Below the pieces are notes generated by a model. That model was given only the letters and a program-made list of their open reading frames with translations. It did no database searches and was not told where the DNA came from. DNA of 64,000 bases, taken from NCBI RefSeq assembly GCF_047495875.1, contig NC_092467.1, positions 26,538,066-26,602,065 on the forward strand, in the 5' to 3' direction. How positions within the stretch are numbered: position 1 is the first letter of the stretch; each line of letters begins with the position of its first letter. Positions 22,149-35,218 of the stretch are shown here, piece after piece. Both the position numbers and the translations under genes were made by a program. The stretch is from Pithys albifrons albifrons (lineage: Eukaryota > Chordata > Aves > Passeriformes > Thamnophilidae).

Positions 22149-25100
22149 GGTTATTAACAATAGTATTCATTCATTTACATGTAATGGATTCATAATAGCA
22201 AAAGTAGAGTGAAAATCTTACGCTGTAATATGAAAAGTAGACACTGCATAAAGGCAGTGTTTTAATACTCAATACTCTGACTGTTTTAATTATTTTTAAA
22301 TATCAATGGGTCCTGCTTCAGTAGCTTGTAAAATTATACAAACCAAAGCAGCCTTTGAGTCAAAGGAGCACAGTGAATAATGTGCACAAAGCCAGGTGTC
22401 TCCATGGGCCTGGTCTGCCCACAGACCTGCCCGTGGTGAGGATGGGAATCTGTTCACATAAGGATCTCTGCCAGTGAATGGGCACCAGGATGGAGATGAT
22501 CCCATCCCCTGCAGTGCCCCACACTGAATGTCCATCTCCCAGGCACTCACAGGTGCTTCAAGCAGTTGCAATTCATGTGGAGGTGGACGAGGAACAAGAA
22601 GAAAACCAGTTGTCAGAAATTCATATCAGTTTCCAAAATCTGCAGGCATGTCATATAGTCTCTGCATGATCACCTTTAGTATTTAAAAAATAAAACTTCT
22701 GTTGAAGAGAAATTGAAGCTGACATGAAAGACCAAAATGGCTCCATGGAACTCAGAAATGAAGCCCCACATCTCTGGGAAGTTCTGCCATGGAGGAACAA
22801 ATCCTGCTTCCTCCAAACAGCAAAATCCCCAAAAGGCATCCTCAGGGAAGACATTCCTTTTCAGCCTCAATGTACATTCTCAGAACCTCATTTTTCTATT
22901 GCTTAAATAAAAATAACAACAAATAAGTCAAATGGATCCAATTTAGGAGAGACAAAGACACTCCACAGAAAATGTCTGAGGCGTTCACTCCCTGCAGACA
23001 CTATGGGAAACATCTAATTGAACCTAACAGATGCCAGCTCATCACTGGCACAGAGAAAGGGGCAGAAAGAAAGCAGCAGCTCTGAGATCCTTCCCAATAA
23101 AGTGAGGAACAAATGGTCTTTCTTTGCAGGTTATTTTAGGGTTTCTTTAAGTTTAAATTCAGCTAAAGCTAACCAAAGGCACAGATTTGAAAATGGAGCT
23201 ACTAGAAAACCATGAACACACTATGAATACTGACTGACACTACTCTGAGAAAGCAGCTGAGCTTCCAGTATAAGTTTGCTGAAGTCATGTTTTATTTATC
23301 TAAGAGTTTGGTACAGTTGGGAGTATATTTTCTGTGGATTTTTTTTTTTTTTAGAACTTGGGGATGGCTTCTATAGTGCTTCTCTCATCACAGTCTGAGA
23401 TGGTAGAATAACATCAGAATATCAGGCCTCATTATTTCAGCTTAATAATTGTTTTTTTAGTCCTCCAGAAATCTAATGGAAACTGTAAACATCAATACAA
23501 ATTTAGCTTTAGTTTGTATCCTCTGAATACCACTAATTTAGCCATTAGTTAGACTGGCTTGTAACCTAAATGCAATGTCTTTCTTCTCAAGCAACAAGAT
23601 GAAATAGAAGAGGAAAAACATACATGTAATTCTTGATAGTCAGCACGAGATGCTGTTAAAGGGAGATTTTATGAAAAATCTGCAAAGATTTCTATATAAC
23701 ATAAAGGCTATTAAAGCTTGTGTCTAGCACAGACACAGGAAAAGAAATAGATTTTTAAAGGATTCACTGCATAAGCTGTTTTTTTGAAGCTGAGTCCAAC
23801 ATCCAGTAAAACCCACCAGCAGTTATTTATCACAGGAGAATAATTTGCTGAATACTTGAATACTTCATGGTGAACAGTAAAGAGCAAATGTTGCTCTTTG
23901 GTTCATTGTTTCCTATATTTATTTGGTTGTACAAAGGTACTGTAATCACCCTGACATAAGCCATGTTCTAATTTACCTGTGGTTTACAGCTGTTGTTTTT
24001 GAGCTTACACTAAAGGTCAGCAGTGCTATTTGTATCACTGACAAGGACGTTCAAAACATCTTACAAATCAGTTATACTTTGGAAAAACAGAATCAAGAAA
24101 ATTATAGCTGCAATGCCATTTATTTTTGGCTCCATATTAAACAACTATTCCACTGTATTTTATATCTGTAACTATTTAATATAATTAGCTGCATGGCAAT
24201 GACATTTTTTATAGTGCTGGAGATAAAAAGCTAATATGTTAACCCCCAGGACCCAATTTTTGTGAGGTGAGAGTTTATATTCAAATTATATTCAAATTAG
24301 TAGAGATACAACAGCATAGGCAGTTATATAGCTTATCTTTTCTGCAAATATATGTAGACCACTCTAAAATGATTTGCCTCTTTTTTTTTGGCTATAAATA
24401 ACTGAAAAGACAGGCTTCTGGTTCATGCTAAAACTGAGTCTTAAACTGTGAATATCACAGAGGAAACCAATTGTTCTTTTGGATCTGAATGTAAATGTTT
24501 ACTTCTATAGCATAACTATCTCTTTGTTCATAGGAATGAAAAATAAAGCTTAATATATTCAGAGCTTCATTGCTATTAGCAACACACAATCCTGCTTTGT
24601 CTCAGATCACAACTGATTAAAAATAATATTCAATTGTAATTATCAAGATTGTACCCAATCAAAAGAGCTGCTGTATTGCAAGCATACTCAAAACTTCAGG
24701 GATAGAGGGCAAGGAAGGAGGTTTGAAAATCTTAATTGTGAAGGCAATTTGTATGATCTGCATAGTAACTTAATCAACAGCAAAAACAAAGTCATTTCTT
24801 CTGCGTTCCTAGTTTGTATTTTTATATTTAACTATGTTCTGAGTGGTGCCAATTACCAATGAGATAGTTACAGACTTGATTATCTCTCTGATTTTAGAGA
24901 GTCCTGTTCCATTGATAAGAATATCTGGTATACAGCCTGTATCACACAATGCTGCTCCATCGCCTGATATTGAGTTAAAAGAACCATAAATCCTGCTTGG
25001 CAACCTGGTCTGCTGGAATAATGGAGAGTACTTGGCAGCAGTGGCTGAGCTGTAATTCAAGCTCATCTCCTCAGACAACTGGAGAGGGACACACATGGCC

Positions 25101-27541
25101 ACAGAACTCATTTTGGAGTCTGAAAGCCATTAAACATCTTTTGCTGGCTTCTACACGAAGGACTGTGATGCCAGAACCTCAGTGCCAAGGGATACCCAAA
25201 GGGAAGGCATATGGTCTGCTTTCACTTGTGCTGAAGAGTTCATTCTTGTTATTTAAAGAAATAATGGGATGTATGCTTCTTTCTTTATCAACAGCCTGCC
25301 TGTTTTAAAGGAGGCATAATGATATATAATTAAATCAAATACAATATTAAAGCCTCCTTCAAACCATGCACCAGTTGTATCTGCAAAATGGTGGGATGTG
25401 CAAAGAAAAAAGGGAAAAGTCCCAGGAGGGAGTCCAGCTCATTTGTCTGTCCCTTCAAAGAGTGCCTTGACAAGTGCAAAAGGCATCACTCATCTGTGCT
25501 CCTCCAGTCACATGGTAACCCATGGTGTGGACATTATCTATCCACAGGACAAGGAATGCTGCTTCTGATGTGTAGAAAGTACTGAAGTTTCCCTCTCTGG
25601 CAGAAAAGAAAGCTTGTAACCCCTTGTGTAATCTTCCCTCACATCAAACCCCTCATCTGAGCACGCAACTGAAATCTGCAAAATTAATGTCAATATTAAT
25701 AAAGTTGTCAGTGCAGCATGTTAGAACTGTATGCAGAGAACCTAGAGCTGGTTTAGAGCAACTGGTACAGCAAGAGCTTATTGTGAGTCTTTATTTCATT
25801 CCATGTAGGGAAGGAAATTTGAGTTGCTGTAGGATTCAGACTGGCTTTGACACCGACACTGAATATAACCAGAAGCCAGAAACAAGGAACAGAAAGAGCA
25901 GGTACAAAGAAATGGAAGAAATCTGTAAGAAACTGGAATAGGGCTAGAATCCTTTGCATCTTTTTTAGCAAATGTACACAGAAAATGGAGTGGACTTGGG
26001 GCTGCTGTATAAACAGACCGATCCTCAAGCCTTTTAGATCTGCTGTTCTTACAGCTCATTTAAAGCCTTGTCTGTATTTCTCGAATCAATACTCAGGCAG
26101 CTGTTTTGACAGGTTCACTCTGATGGTATTTCTCCTGGAAGGACAGACAAAGGGGAAAAAGCAATCACCTCAACAAGGTCCGAAGTGCTCAAAGGTTTCC
26201 AAGGCAGGAACAGACTGAAACAACAGATACCACCTTGATGAGGCTGACATCAGGAAAGGCAGCAGCTGGAAGGCTCAGGCAACATTAGGTGACTGAGTCA
26301 GTGAGAGAATGGATGTGGCAAGACAAACAAGGTAGTGCTTGTGACAAAAATGTAAATTAATTTACAGCTATCATTTCCTTGTTATTAATCACAAGTTTAT
26401 CTTTAAATAACCACATCGGCAACTCTATAAAAATCTGATTTCAGAATAGATCAAATGCAAACCAGATGCAAACCAAATCTGAAGTACTTGTGACACAGCT
26501 ATTCCCTCTTCCCCTCACCTCCTATCCATTTAGGAAATGGAAATTTCACAATCAAATAATTGCATAAAAACAACTTTCATGAAAGAGTTAAAAACCAAGT
26601 CAGACAAATGAAAGCAGGTACAACTCCACCTCCCAGAGTAAACACACTAATGGAGGGATAATTAATCCATTAAGACAGGCTACAACAAGACAATGAAACT
26701 GAACATAGAAACATCAATTTTATAACTCACTGTGCTATAATTATTCTCTGGCTCAGTGAATGCATATACCCTTTCAGAAACCTACCGTGCCTTTCATCTT
26801 ACATAAAGGATTAAGTCTTTAACCCACACATAGGAAACACAGCCTTCTGTAATGTTCCCACATTGCTCCCTGTGCACTGCTCATTTATAGTAAATTCTGA
26901 CTATTTGCAACATCAGAGGAATGTTGTCTGAATGGTTTTTTTCAGGTATGTATATGTTCCTCTGACCTGATTACATCTTCCTCAACTAGACATCCAAGAG
27001 TATTATACATTCCTAAGCAGCAAACTAAACTATTCATGGGGAAAGCAGGGAAGAATTCAAGGATCCACAGTGTGATTATCATGATGTATAATTGGAGGAT
27101 AAAGACATTTCCTTTTAAAATCCAGGATTAGGAATGACCCTTGGTAAATAATACAGCATAGTTTCTAGTATAAGACACCTAAACACATTATTCAAGTAAC
27201 AATCATCCAATTAATGCCACACATAAAAACCCCACAATACAAATTAATGTGATTCATGAATTTCACTCATATCTTTTACAACTCCTGAAGATAAACCAAT
27301 GTGCTATTTACACAACAGATACTCTCAGTAATATTCTGTTCTCTCTCCATGCATAGGACATGCTATGAAGAGGACTTTGTATATTATAGGGAGGCTGAAT
27401 CCAAATTAATTATGTAGAACTTTGAACAAGATTCTTTCTGTAAATTATTTGTGAGGTTTACTCAGTAAACTATTAATCATTTTTGTCCTGCAGTCCTTGT
27501 CCTTTTAAACACAGTCACTACTTAGTGTAGAAAATTGTGTT
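22149..27541. other. Unique non-coding DNA, about 5.4 kb
   Basis: No gene or confident repeat. A T14 run ends near 23352. About 22300-22870 is GC-richer with short frames on both strands (63-91 codons). Frames of 123 and 105 codons at 25847-26218 and 25624-25941 overlap complement frames and have no recognisable domain. Confidence 0.5.
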
Positions 27542-27588
27542 TGATTTATATATGAAAATACTGATTTGTATATGAAAATAATGATTTA
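27542..27588. repeat. 20-bp tandem repeat, about 2.3 units
   Basis: Units at 27542-27561 and 27562-27581, each 'tgattt.tatatgaaaata.', followed by a partial third. Two or so differences between units. Confidence 0.85.
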
Positions 27589-28059
27589 CTACAATTTTTT
27601 TCTTCCCAAGCAACATAACATGAGCACACACATCTGGTAAACTTGCCAATAACACTCACAAAGAGAACCCTGTGGGTTCTTTCTGAATTATAATATCTCT
27701 GTAAAGCTGAGTAACAGCAACAAGCAGAAAATCATTCAAAGGTTTTCCTGTAAAACACAAGGTTATTAACCAATGGTCAACTTCACTGGGTTCTTTTATC
27801 CCTATCAAAAGTAAATCGTTGCTTTGCTATTTATTTGTCTTGAAGCTACAGGAATGAGGCACTGACTCCCTCTGCTCTGTCATTCCTGATCCCATCCTTT
27901 CAGCTGGTAGAAGTGCCAGTTTACTGCTATCAAATGCGAAGAATCAATATGCTGGCAGACACAAGTAGCACGTTGAGCCATCAGACCATAACAGCCTGAG
28001 ATCAGTTTTATTTTTTTTCCCTTTTGTTTTTGTGCTGCTTTCCCCCCACTGTCTTATCT
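27589..28059. other. Unique non-coding DNA
   Basis: Nothing recognisable. Pyrimidine-rich around 28010-28050. Confidence 0.55.
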
Positions 28060-28230
28060 GAAGTCACTGGATAGAAGCCATCTATCAATCACGCAAAGTC
28101 TCAACAAGGTTTATTACTCAGCTGCTCAAAACAGGGAATAAAGATCAGGCCTCATTATTATCACAGAGGATGTTAGAATCTGCTTTATTTTTGCAGTGAT
28201 CCTTTCTCTTTGCCACATTAACTTAATGAC
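28060..28230. promoter_or_regulatory. Candidate conserved non-coding block
   Basis: Complex, repeat-free sequence containing 'ctatcaatcacgcaaa' near 28082 (TALE/HOX-like TCAATCA word) and 'aataaagatcaggcctcatt' near 28137. No open frame. It looks like a vertebrate enhancer core but has no proof of conservation. Confidence 0.25.
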
Positions 28231-29549
28231 ATAATTTTAATTGACCTGTAGCACTACTGACTTACTGAGAAACGTAGCTGAGACTTTCTATAAATAAAAG
28301 GTCCCCGAACAAATTGGAAAAAAATATTTGCAATGTCTGTAATAATATCACTGGTCATAATTTTATTTACCTTACTCGATTCTGTTTGCACATGTGCCTG
28401 CAGGAACCGATGGTCACAGACCATTTCTTTGAATTCTTGGAAATGTCTTCTCCACAGCCATCAAAATTTATGATTCCCTTCATCCTAATGCAAAGCAGGT
28501 TGTTTTCCAAAACTGGTCCTCAGTGTGTGGTTCTCGCAGCAGAGAAAGCTGAGTACTTGGTGGTTTATGACTTCAATAGAACTAATCCTGAAATAAGAGT
28601 TGGCCATCTATTTATGTGCATCAGTGGATGTAGGCCACAGAGAGAAGATTTGCAGAGGTGTGGGAATCTAATGTGAGCCAAACGCCACCTCCACACTGGA
28701 TTCATCTGCCCTCATCTGTAACGAAGCTGATCATCTGAAGGATGACTCAGGCTGGTCCAACCCTGGCATACCGTAATAACTTTCTTTACTGCTGCATAAA
28801 GGACAGGAACTGGGTCTAATTTCTCCCTCCCTTTAAAAACTGAACTTTCAAAATTAGGCAATCCCACTGTAATTTTATCATAATTAAAGACTGAGGCGTA
28901 TAGCGATAGCAACGCTCTCTGAATTCACACAGATTCATTCCGGGATTTCTTAGTATCCTGTAATTAGCACAATGAAGAACCTTGAAATTCACTTAGCAAT
29001 TAGCAGTGATGAACAAAAATGAGTTGCCTTTAAGGCACTTAGGCCATATTCACACATCTTATTTTAAGAACCAAGCTGCTTAATTTCCACACCTGCAAAC
29101 GAAGCTCCTGGATCTGGAAGGATGATTCAGACAGCTTAAGCTAGGACTGAAAGTCTTTTTATACCCAGAATCACACTGCCATGATTTGGAACCAAGCGCA
29201 CACTTTACCTCTCAGGAAGCTGCTTTCCTCCCTGTTGCCAGTCACACTGAGTGCTACTCTGGTCTCTCGCTCTAAATCGGAGATATGCCACATACAAAGG
29301 CTTCAAATCCCAGGCCAAATAGCAAGAGAAAGCAGCTAAAGGCCAGCTTTGCATGTTGTGCTGATACCATCCAGAAGGATTTCCAGGATGTGTCAGTGTT
29401 ACATGTGTCAAAGAACCCAGTGGAAATGCCCTGTATGTCAGGAGGCTTGTGGATAACTGAACTTGAGAGAGTAGGAGAAGCAGGGAGCCATAAAATGATG
29501 CTTTGCATATTCAACTGTTTGATAAGCTCTGAAAATGCAATTTAATGGT
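28231..29549. other. Unique non-coding DNA
   Basis: A 120-codon + frame (28314-28676) begins in AT-rich sequence and has no domain I recognise. Splice-like words are present around it but do not form a consistent exon. The remaining frames are 86 codons or shorter. Confidence 0.5.
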
Positions 29550-29760
29550 GCTGTAAAAATGCCAGGATTGTTGCTCTTTTAGAAATTAAAAGATTAAAAA
29601 GCAATATATATTGCATTATCCCTCTCCTGTGCCATTAAGGACGGTGCCAATGAATATTCGTCATGGGAAAAAAGCTCATTCTTCGCCTCACTTTTTGCAG
29701 TTTACACCCACTCATAACAGCAAATATCTCTATGATTAAGCATACAATCCCATTTTTTGA
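29550..29760. promoter_or_regulatory. Candidate conserved non-coding block
   Basis: A repeat-free stretch with 'caatatatattgcattat' (a short dyad) near 29601, 'gccattaaggac' near 29631 and 'ccaatgaatattcgtcatgg' near 29648, which combines octamer- and homeodomain-like words. It stands out from its AT-rich flanks. Enhancer status is inference. Confidence 0.28.
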
Positions 29761-31454
29761 TGTGATGTATCAGTGACCAAATAAATACACTGCTTTTATT
29801 TTTAAATTTGAATCTATGTTTAAATGGGTGAAATCGATAAGACACATTAATTTAACCCCATTGTGGTTTTAATTTGTTTTATTTTGGGCATGCTGGGAAA
29901 GTGTTTTCTTCCACATGCTTCCAGAAGCCAAAACCAGTGAGGTCAAGGACTGGTTCTTTCTTAGGACTGAGACATGAGACTCCTGCTGAGTCCAGCCCAG
30001 TGATGGGATATAGAAGGCCACTGAAATGTCTTCAGCTTTGTAAAATCCAAATGGCTCTAGATGTTTCAGTAATTGTGATACATATATTTATGATATGCTG
30101 TCTCAATATTAGTAGATAAAAGCACATTAATGTCAGACTATGCTAATCTCCCTATTTTTTTACTTGAGGATTACTTAGAATATGGAATCACTACGAAAAA
30201 TATTTTTAGATAGATCAGTACTCTATAAGAAAGTTAGCTGCATTTTTTTCTCTTTCCATGACTTCAAAAGAATCTGTCTTTTCATTAACTCCAGTTTATG
30301 AGAAAGCAGTTAGATTTTCTGTTCCAATTAGATTTCTCAAGAGTAAAGAAAACTTACCTATTTTTTTTTTATAAATCACTAAGAAAATAAGAAATCTCTA
30401 ATGTTCACAGGACAAATCTTTTGGTTCACACTGGTAATTGTGAGCAGCAGTGGGAAAAGGCTGACAGGAGAGTTCCACAGCAGCCTGAGAAGGGATGCCA
30501 CTGTAGTTTCCTGCTGATACCTACTATTTAAAACACAACCTCCTCAATCACAGCCACTTTGTCACCCTGTCATACCTTACATTGAAAAGTTTTACAAAAA
30601 CTGCAACTGATATGCGTCATTTAGTTCTACTTGAGCCAATTAAAGAACAATGATTGGAAAAGCACTCTCAGTAAATCATTTCCATTTCGACTACAAAGCT
30701 GGGCAAATCTGGAGTTCTGTGATAACCTTGTTTTGGTGTTTTTAAGGCACTGATAGACAGAAGTGAAACAATACCAAACAGATTAGGGCATTATCTAGTC
30801 AATTAAGAAAGAGGAAGAAACACTCAAGTCTTAGATCATTTGGCAAGTAATGCATTTGTATGCACCTGGTTTTTTTCTTTATTATTACAAAGCAATGACT
30901 TGGACCTATAATGCTTTATCACTGGAAATATTAAAGCTCTTTACTCAGTGAAACTGGCTGTTATTCACCTCCTTAAAGGCATGCAGGGATAGGCAGGAGG
31001 AAGTGACATTAAAGCTAAACATATTCCCATCTTTTGTGGACCTGAACCCAGTGTTCTGGTCTTGCTGTTTGTCAGTGTGATGGAATTTTGTCACTGACTT
31101 CAGTGGGAACAGGAATGGACCAATGGGCTACAAACCACCCTCCCAGAACTGTAACAAAACTGAGACACGAGATGCTCACTGATCAGTGTTTTCCTGCACT
31201 GACTAATGGAAGAGCTTCCACTTGTCATTCAAAAAGAAATTTCCCAGGAAATTTAGGACACAATAGTATGTAGAAGATGTTTCTCCAAAGTTTAGGTGCT
31301 ATCAGTACATTTCAAGTTAACTGACCGGGATGCAAGGAATTGCAGTACAACAGAAAATTACATATTGCACCTGAATATGTCAAAGCACCTCAAAACACAT
31401 TTTTTCCACTTTAACCAAGAAATTCATGAAGATTTTGTGGATGAGGAATGGGTC
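29761..31454. other. Unique non-coding DNA; possible old repeat scrap
   Basis: About 31088-31115 ('cactgacttcagtgggaaca') resembles a phrase common in old sauropsid repeats and may be a fragment of one. The rest is unique AT-rich DNA without a gene. Confidence 0.45.
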
Positions 31455-31620
31455 TGAGAAACAACTTAGTCTTTATGCTATCTTCCTTTGTGACCATGGG
31501 AAAAGCATTCATCTTATTTAGTCCATCTTTAAAATCAGGCTAAATACATATTATTCATCTTCAGGCAGGGCTGAGTTATTGATGGCAATGGCTGTGTAAC
31601 TGTACCATTATTTATTATTA
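31455..31620 (+). mobile_element. Probable MIR SINE fragment
   Basis: The run 'tttgtgaccatgggaaaagc', 'attcatcttatttagtccat', 'ctttaaaatcaggctaaata' and 'cttcaggcagggctgagtta' follows MIR order (gtgaccttgggcaagtcact, cctcagtttccccatctgta, aaatggggataata, and then the turn-over region). Many substitutions make this a moderate call; random similarity is not excluded. Confidence 0.42.
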
Positions 31621-34039
31621 TCAGAAGTGAAAGCTTTGCAATGGATCAGATAATAAAACAAAATCTAATCATTTCTGTTTATCAGTGAGCCAAGCTAAAC
31701 TGAACTTGATTTTGTTGTAACAAAACTAACATATCTGTGCCTTCTTCTCTTTCTCTGGTAATCCAATGATTGCACTCTCCTACATTTAGAGAAGATATTG
31801 AGAAAACAAATGCACAGAAAGTTTGCCATGGAAACCTACTGGACTGCAAACACGGAGTTCTAACCTCAAATCTTTGTCATATCCTACAGGAGTGATTTTG
31901 AAAGCTGAAATAAATGGTTAATCAAACTGGCACCTTTTAACCATCATTCTTATTCCAAGAACAGTGACTTTATGATGTTAAAACCCATTCAACCCATCTG
32001 CAACACACAGTGAACCAGAATTAAATCCCTCTGATGTCAGTAAAACCTTCACTTCGTGCTTTGTGGTTTGCAGAGGCAACTGATGCAAGTTCTGGAAAGA
32101 ACTGAGTAATTAGCAGTTAGAAAGAAACACAGGAGACTTGTGCCCAGTTGCCATTCAGAGGGTCAAACATCTCCAGGCTAGAGTATTTTACCTTGTGCTC
32201 TAGAAAATCGATATAAAAGAGCTGAAATTGTGCATTTCATCTTATTTTTTTAATAATAAAATGCTGTTCACTTTCAGAGGTAGGAAGCTCATTTAAGAGA
32301 GTTCATTAGTGTAGAACTCATGAGCACAAACATTTCTGGGCTAACCTGCTCTTGTTGAGTGGAAAATAGCTTGGCATAATGAAATTATGTGCTATCCTTT
32401 GTCGTGGAGCTCCTACTGAAATCAGTGCAACTCCCTTCTCATTTCCCTTCAACACAAGGGCTACAGAGGAAGCAGAATATTGAAGTGAGAGTGTGACTTT
32501 TGACTGTGTTTGTTACAATTTCATGTACACACTGATGGTAATGTGAAGCATTTATGTTCTCATGATATTAATGCTTAGAGCATATAAAGAGTTATTGTTT
32601 TTCAAGAGTTTATTTTTTATTTGCCCAAATTATAATCAAAATACCCCATGGATCTGCAGTAATCAATGATACACAAATTGAAGGCTACTGAAAACATACC
32701 ATGATTTGGCATATTACATTTTTCAGACAAGCTAGGCAAAAATAAATAATTTTCCTCTTGTTGGATGAGTGTCACTAGTGGACGTGTAACCCATAACATC
32801 TTGACTACCTGTGTGAATGATTAATTAAAAGAAAAATAGTTAATCAAGATAAACTTCTGCACCTAGCTAACAGAGGACTGAAAGTTTATCATGTCTAAAT
32901 ATGTTTCTCATACATTTACTGCAAATTAGTTTTTGAAAGTGAATTTCAAGGTCTACTGACTCCGAGGTTCACTAACTCAGTTTTCATTAAGTTTTCACAA
33001 ATGATCTACTGTAGCATTATTCTTTTATAGTGGTGCAGATTTAAGGCCCAGTATGAAAAGCAATTATACTGTCAGAAAAGTGTATTTTGACTTATTAAAA
33101 AATTGAAAGGTTTTCATGAAACTATTTATTTTTGTGTTCATCGGGAGTGCATGTTGACAGTGTTTGGGAAGAAAGCGTTTTTCTGGGTCGTATCTCTCAT
33201 CATACCTACTTGTTGAAAACTTGAGATAACCTCACTTGGCAGACATGTTAAATACCTGTGTGCACAATAAATACACAGTATTTTGTGGTTCTGCCCTGCC
33301 ACTGGCCCGCTACATTTCTTGTACTGAATCTGTATTATATTAATGATGCATGTATTAATTAAAATTATAATAATGGTCTTTTCATAAATGCTGAAGGTGC
33401 CTAAAAGAAAACGTAGATATTTAGCAGTCTGATGAGTTGCACGACTCATGTCAAGAAACAATTTGGTCCAGTTTTTTGGATCACTTTTTTCAACTGCATT
33501 GCATTAACTTTTTCCAATCACCTCATTATCTCTCAGAGTGTTATTTTTATATCCTATTGGAGGACTATTCAGCTGAAATAACTATGACTTAGAGAATAAC
33601 CATAAGGCTCTCTTCTGGTAAAGGACTGGGGAAAGCTTAAAATATGAGGAAAGTATTTACCCTTCAATTGTTACGTGGCACCTAGGAATAAATTCAGCTG
33701 CTTACATCTTGACTTCCTTTTCAGAGCAAGTGACTGAGAAGTATTTAAGGAAAGGACAAAAAGTGGATGATAACTGATGTAACTTGACCCTTGATCTTGT
33801 TACAGAAAAGCTATTGTAGAAGATACAAGAGGAAAGAGGGATGAAAATGCTACTTAGAACACTGGAAGTCAATTCTTATACAGGCATCAGCAACTAAATT
33901 TTTCTTCCTCTATAATTATAGCACCATGTAAATTCTTCTTTGTCCATCTCAAGTAGGTGACTTCAATTAGTGTGTATATTAATCTTTCCCTACAGCTCAA
34001 GGCAGTCATGCCTCCCAAAAAATGAAAGCTGTTGCTCCT
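31621..34039. other. Unique non-coding DNA
   Basis: No gene seen. A 107-codon complement frame (33138-33461) is Ile- and Thr-rich from AT-rich DNA and unrecognisable. Near 32405 'ctcctactgaaatcagtgca' may be another worn scrap of the old sauropsid repeat noted at 31.1 kb. Confidence 0.5.
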
Positions 34040-34117
34040 GTTACCAGTTGGACCAAGGGTTGGACTCAATGATCTCGGAGGTCTTTTCCAACCCAATTGA
34101 TTCTATGATTCTATAAA
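34040..34117 (+). mobile_element. CR1 LINE 3' end, heavily truncated
   Basis: Only the last ~75 bp are present: 'ggaccaagggttggactcaa', 'tgatctcggaggtcttttcc' and 'aacccaa', then the diagnostic tail 'ttgattctatgattctat' made of two ATTCTATG-type units. This is the clearest CR1 terminus in the window. It is close to the CR1 consensus and therefore probably among the younger insertions here. Confidence 0.95.
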
Positions 34118-35198
34118 TTCAAATCATTAAAATAAAACTATCTCATATGACCCTCTCTCTTCCCTCCAAAATAAATATGTTGAATTTATCTCAGAAGCTA
34201 CTTTTGCTAAGTGTCCTATTTTCCTTCCACATTATGTGGCAGCAATAGAATATTATTATGCTCTGGCAATGGATGTTTAAGTACACTTTGATAGTCTTTC
34301 AATATTTTTTTCCTTTTACTACTGATTTATTTTACATTCCAAAAATACCCTGGAGCAAAACATTTGTTTTGGGTTGGGAAAGGAAAAGTTGAAAATATAT
34401 TTGCTATATTTATCTCACTGTCAAACCAAAACTTGAACTCAGTCTTCCAAGGTACAAAAAAACCCAACAAAATGAAACAAAACTATATAAGCCACTTGCT
34501 CCTGTCCTCTTCCTTCTTTCTCTCTATTGATATAGAACTTATGTCTCTAGTGGCACAATCCTTTCTTCTTTGAATTATTTTTTCCCTCCAAGTGGTTATG
34601 TTGATAAAACTTTAATACCATGTTCTGAAGTCTTTGACTTTCCCTTGCATATCTTCATTCTTTGCAGTTTCTGTTGTGGGACCATATTTAACCTCCACAT
34701 TCTTTTACCATAAGAATGCAGGAAATAATGAACATGTGCATAGTTAGTGATAAGTGATGAAAACCACGACAGGACACCTGGATAAATAATTCTAATTGTG
34801 AAGGAAGGTCTACTGACCCCCCTAGAATTCACCCTGCACCCTGGCAAAGACAAAGGGCTTTACACAGGGCTTGAAGTTAGACAAAACAGGTCTGGGAATC
34901 CAAGCTAAAACACTAAATCTTTGAAAGGTGGTTAATACTGATTGCTAAAAAGTCTTATAGAATGCTGCCCATATCCTCAGTCTACTGATGGCTCATAAAT
35001 ACTGGTTAAGAAAAGTAGGGAATTCTTCAGATTTACTGGTAACTGAACAAACCAAACAAATAAGCAATGAAAATGTTCCAATAGAATGTTTTTCTGATAC
35101 AATTTCATACATTTCAAAATAATTACTTAAATTCCTTTTTTCCATATTTCCTTGAAAGACAAGTACAATCGAAGCCTCAAACTGGTCTGTATATGTTG
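34118..35198. other. Unique non-coding DNA
   Basis: No gene or repeat recognised. Confidence 0.55.
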
Positions 35199-35218
35199 CT
35201 AAACTTTTAAAAGTTTAG
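35199..35218. repeat. 20-bp perfect palindrome
   Basis: CTAAACTTTT followed by AAAAGTTTAG, with no spacer. The symmetry stops sharply at G/G on both sides. In AT-rich DNA, 0.1-0.5 such palindromes would be expected per window. It could be a dimeric factor site or chance. Confidence 0.9.

Noticed and set aside
28314..28676. 120-codon frame that looks protein-like in its middle
   Set aside because: I tried to match it to known exons and could not. Flanking splice-like words do not give a consistent exon.
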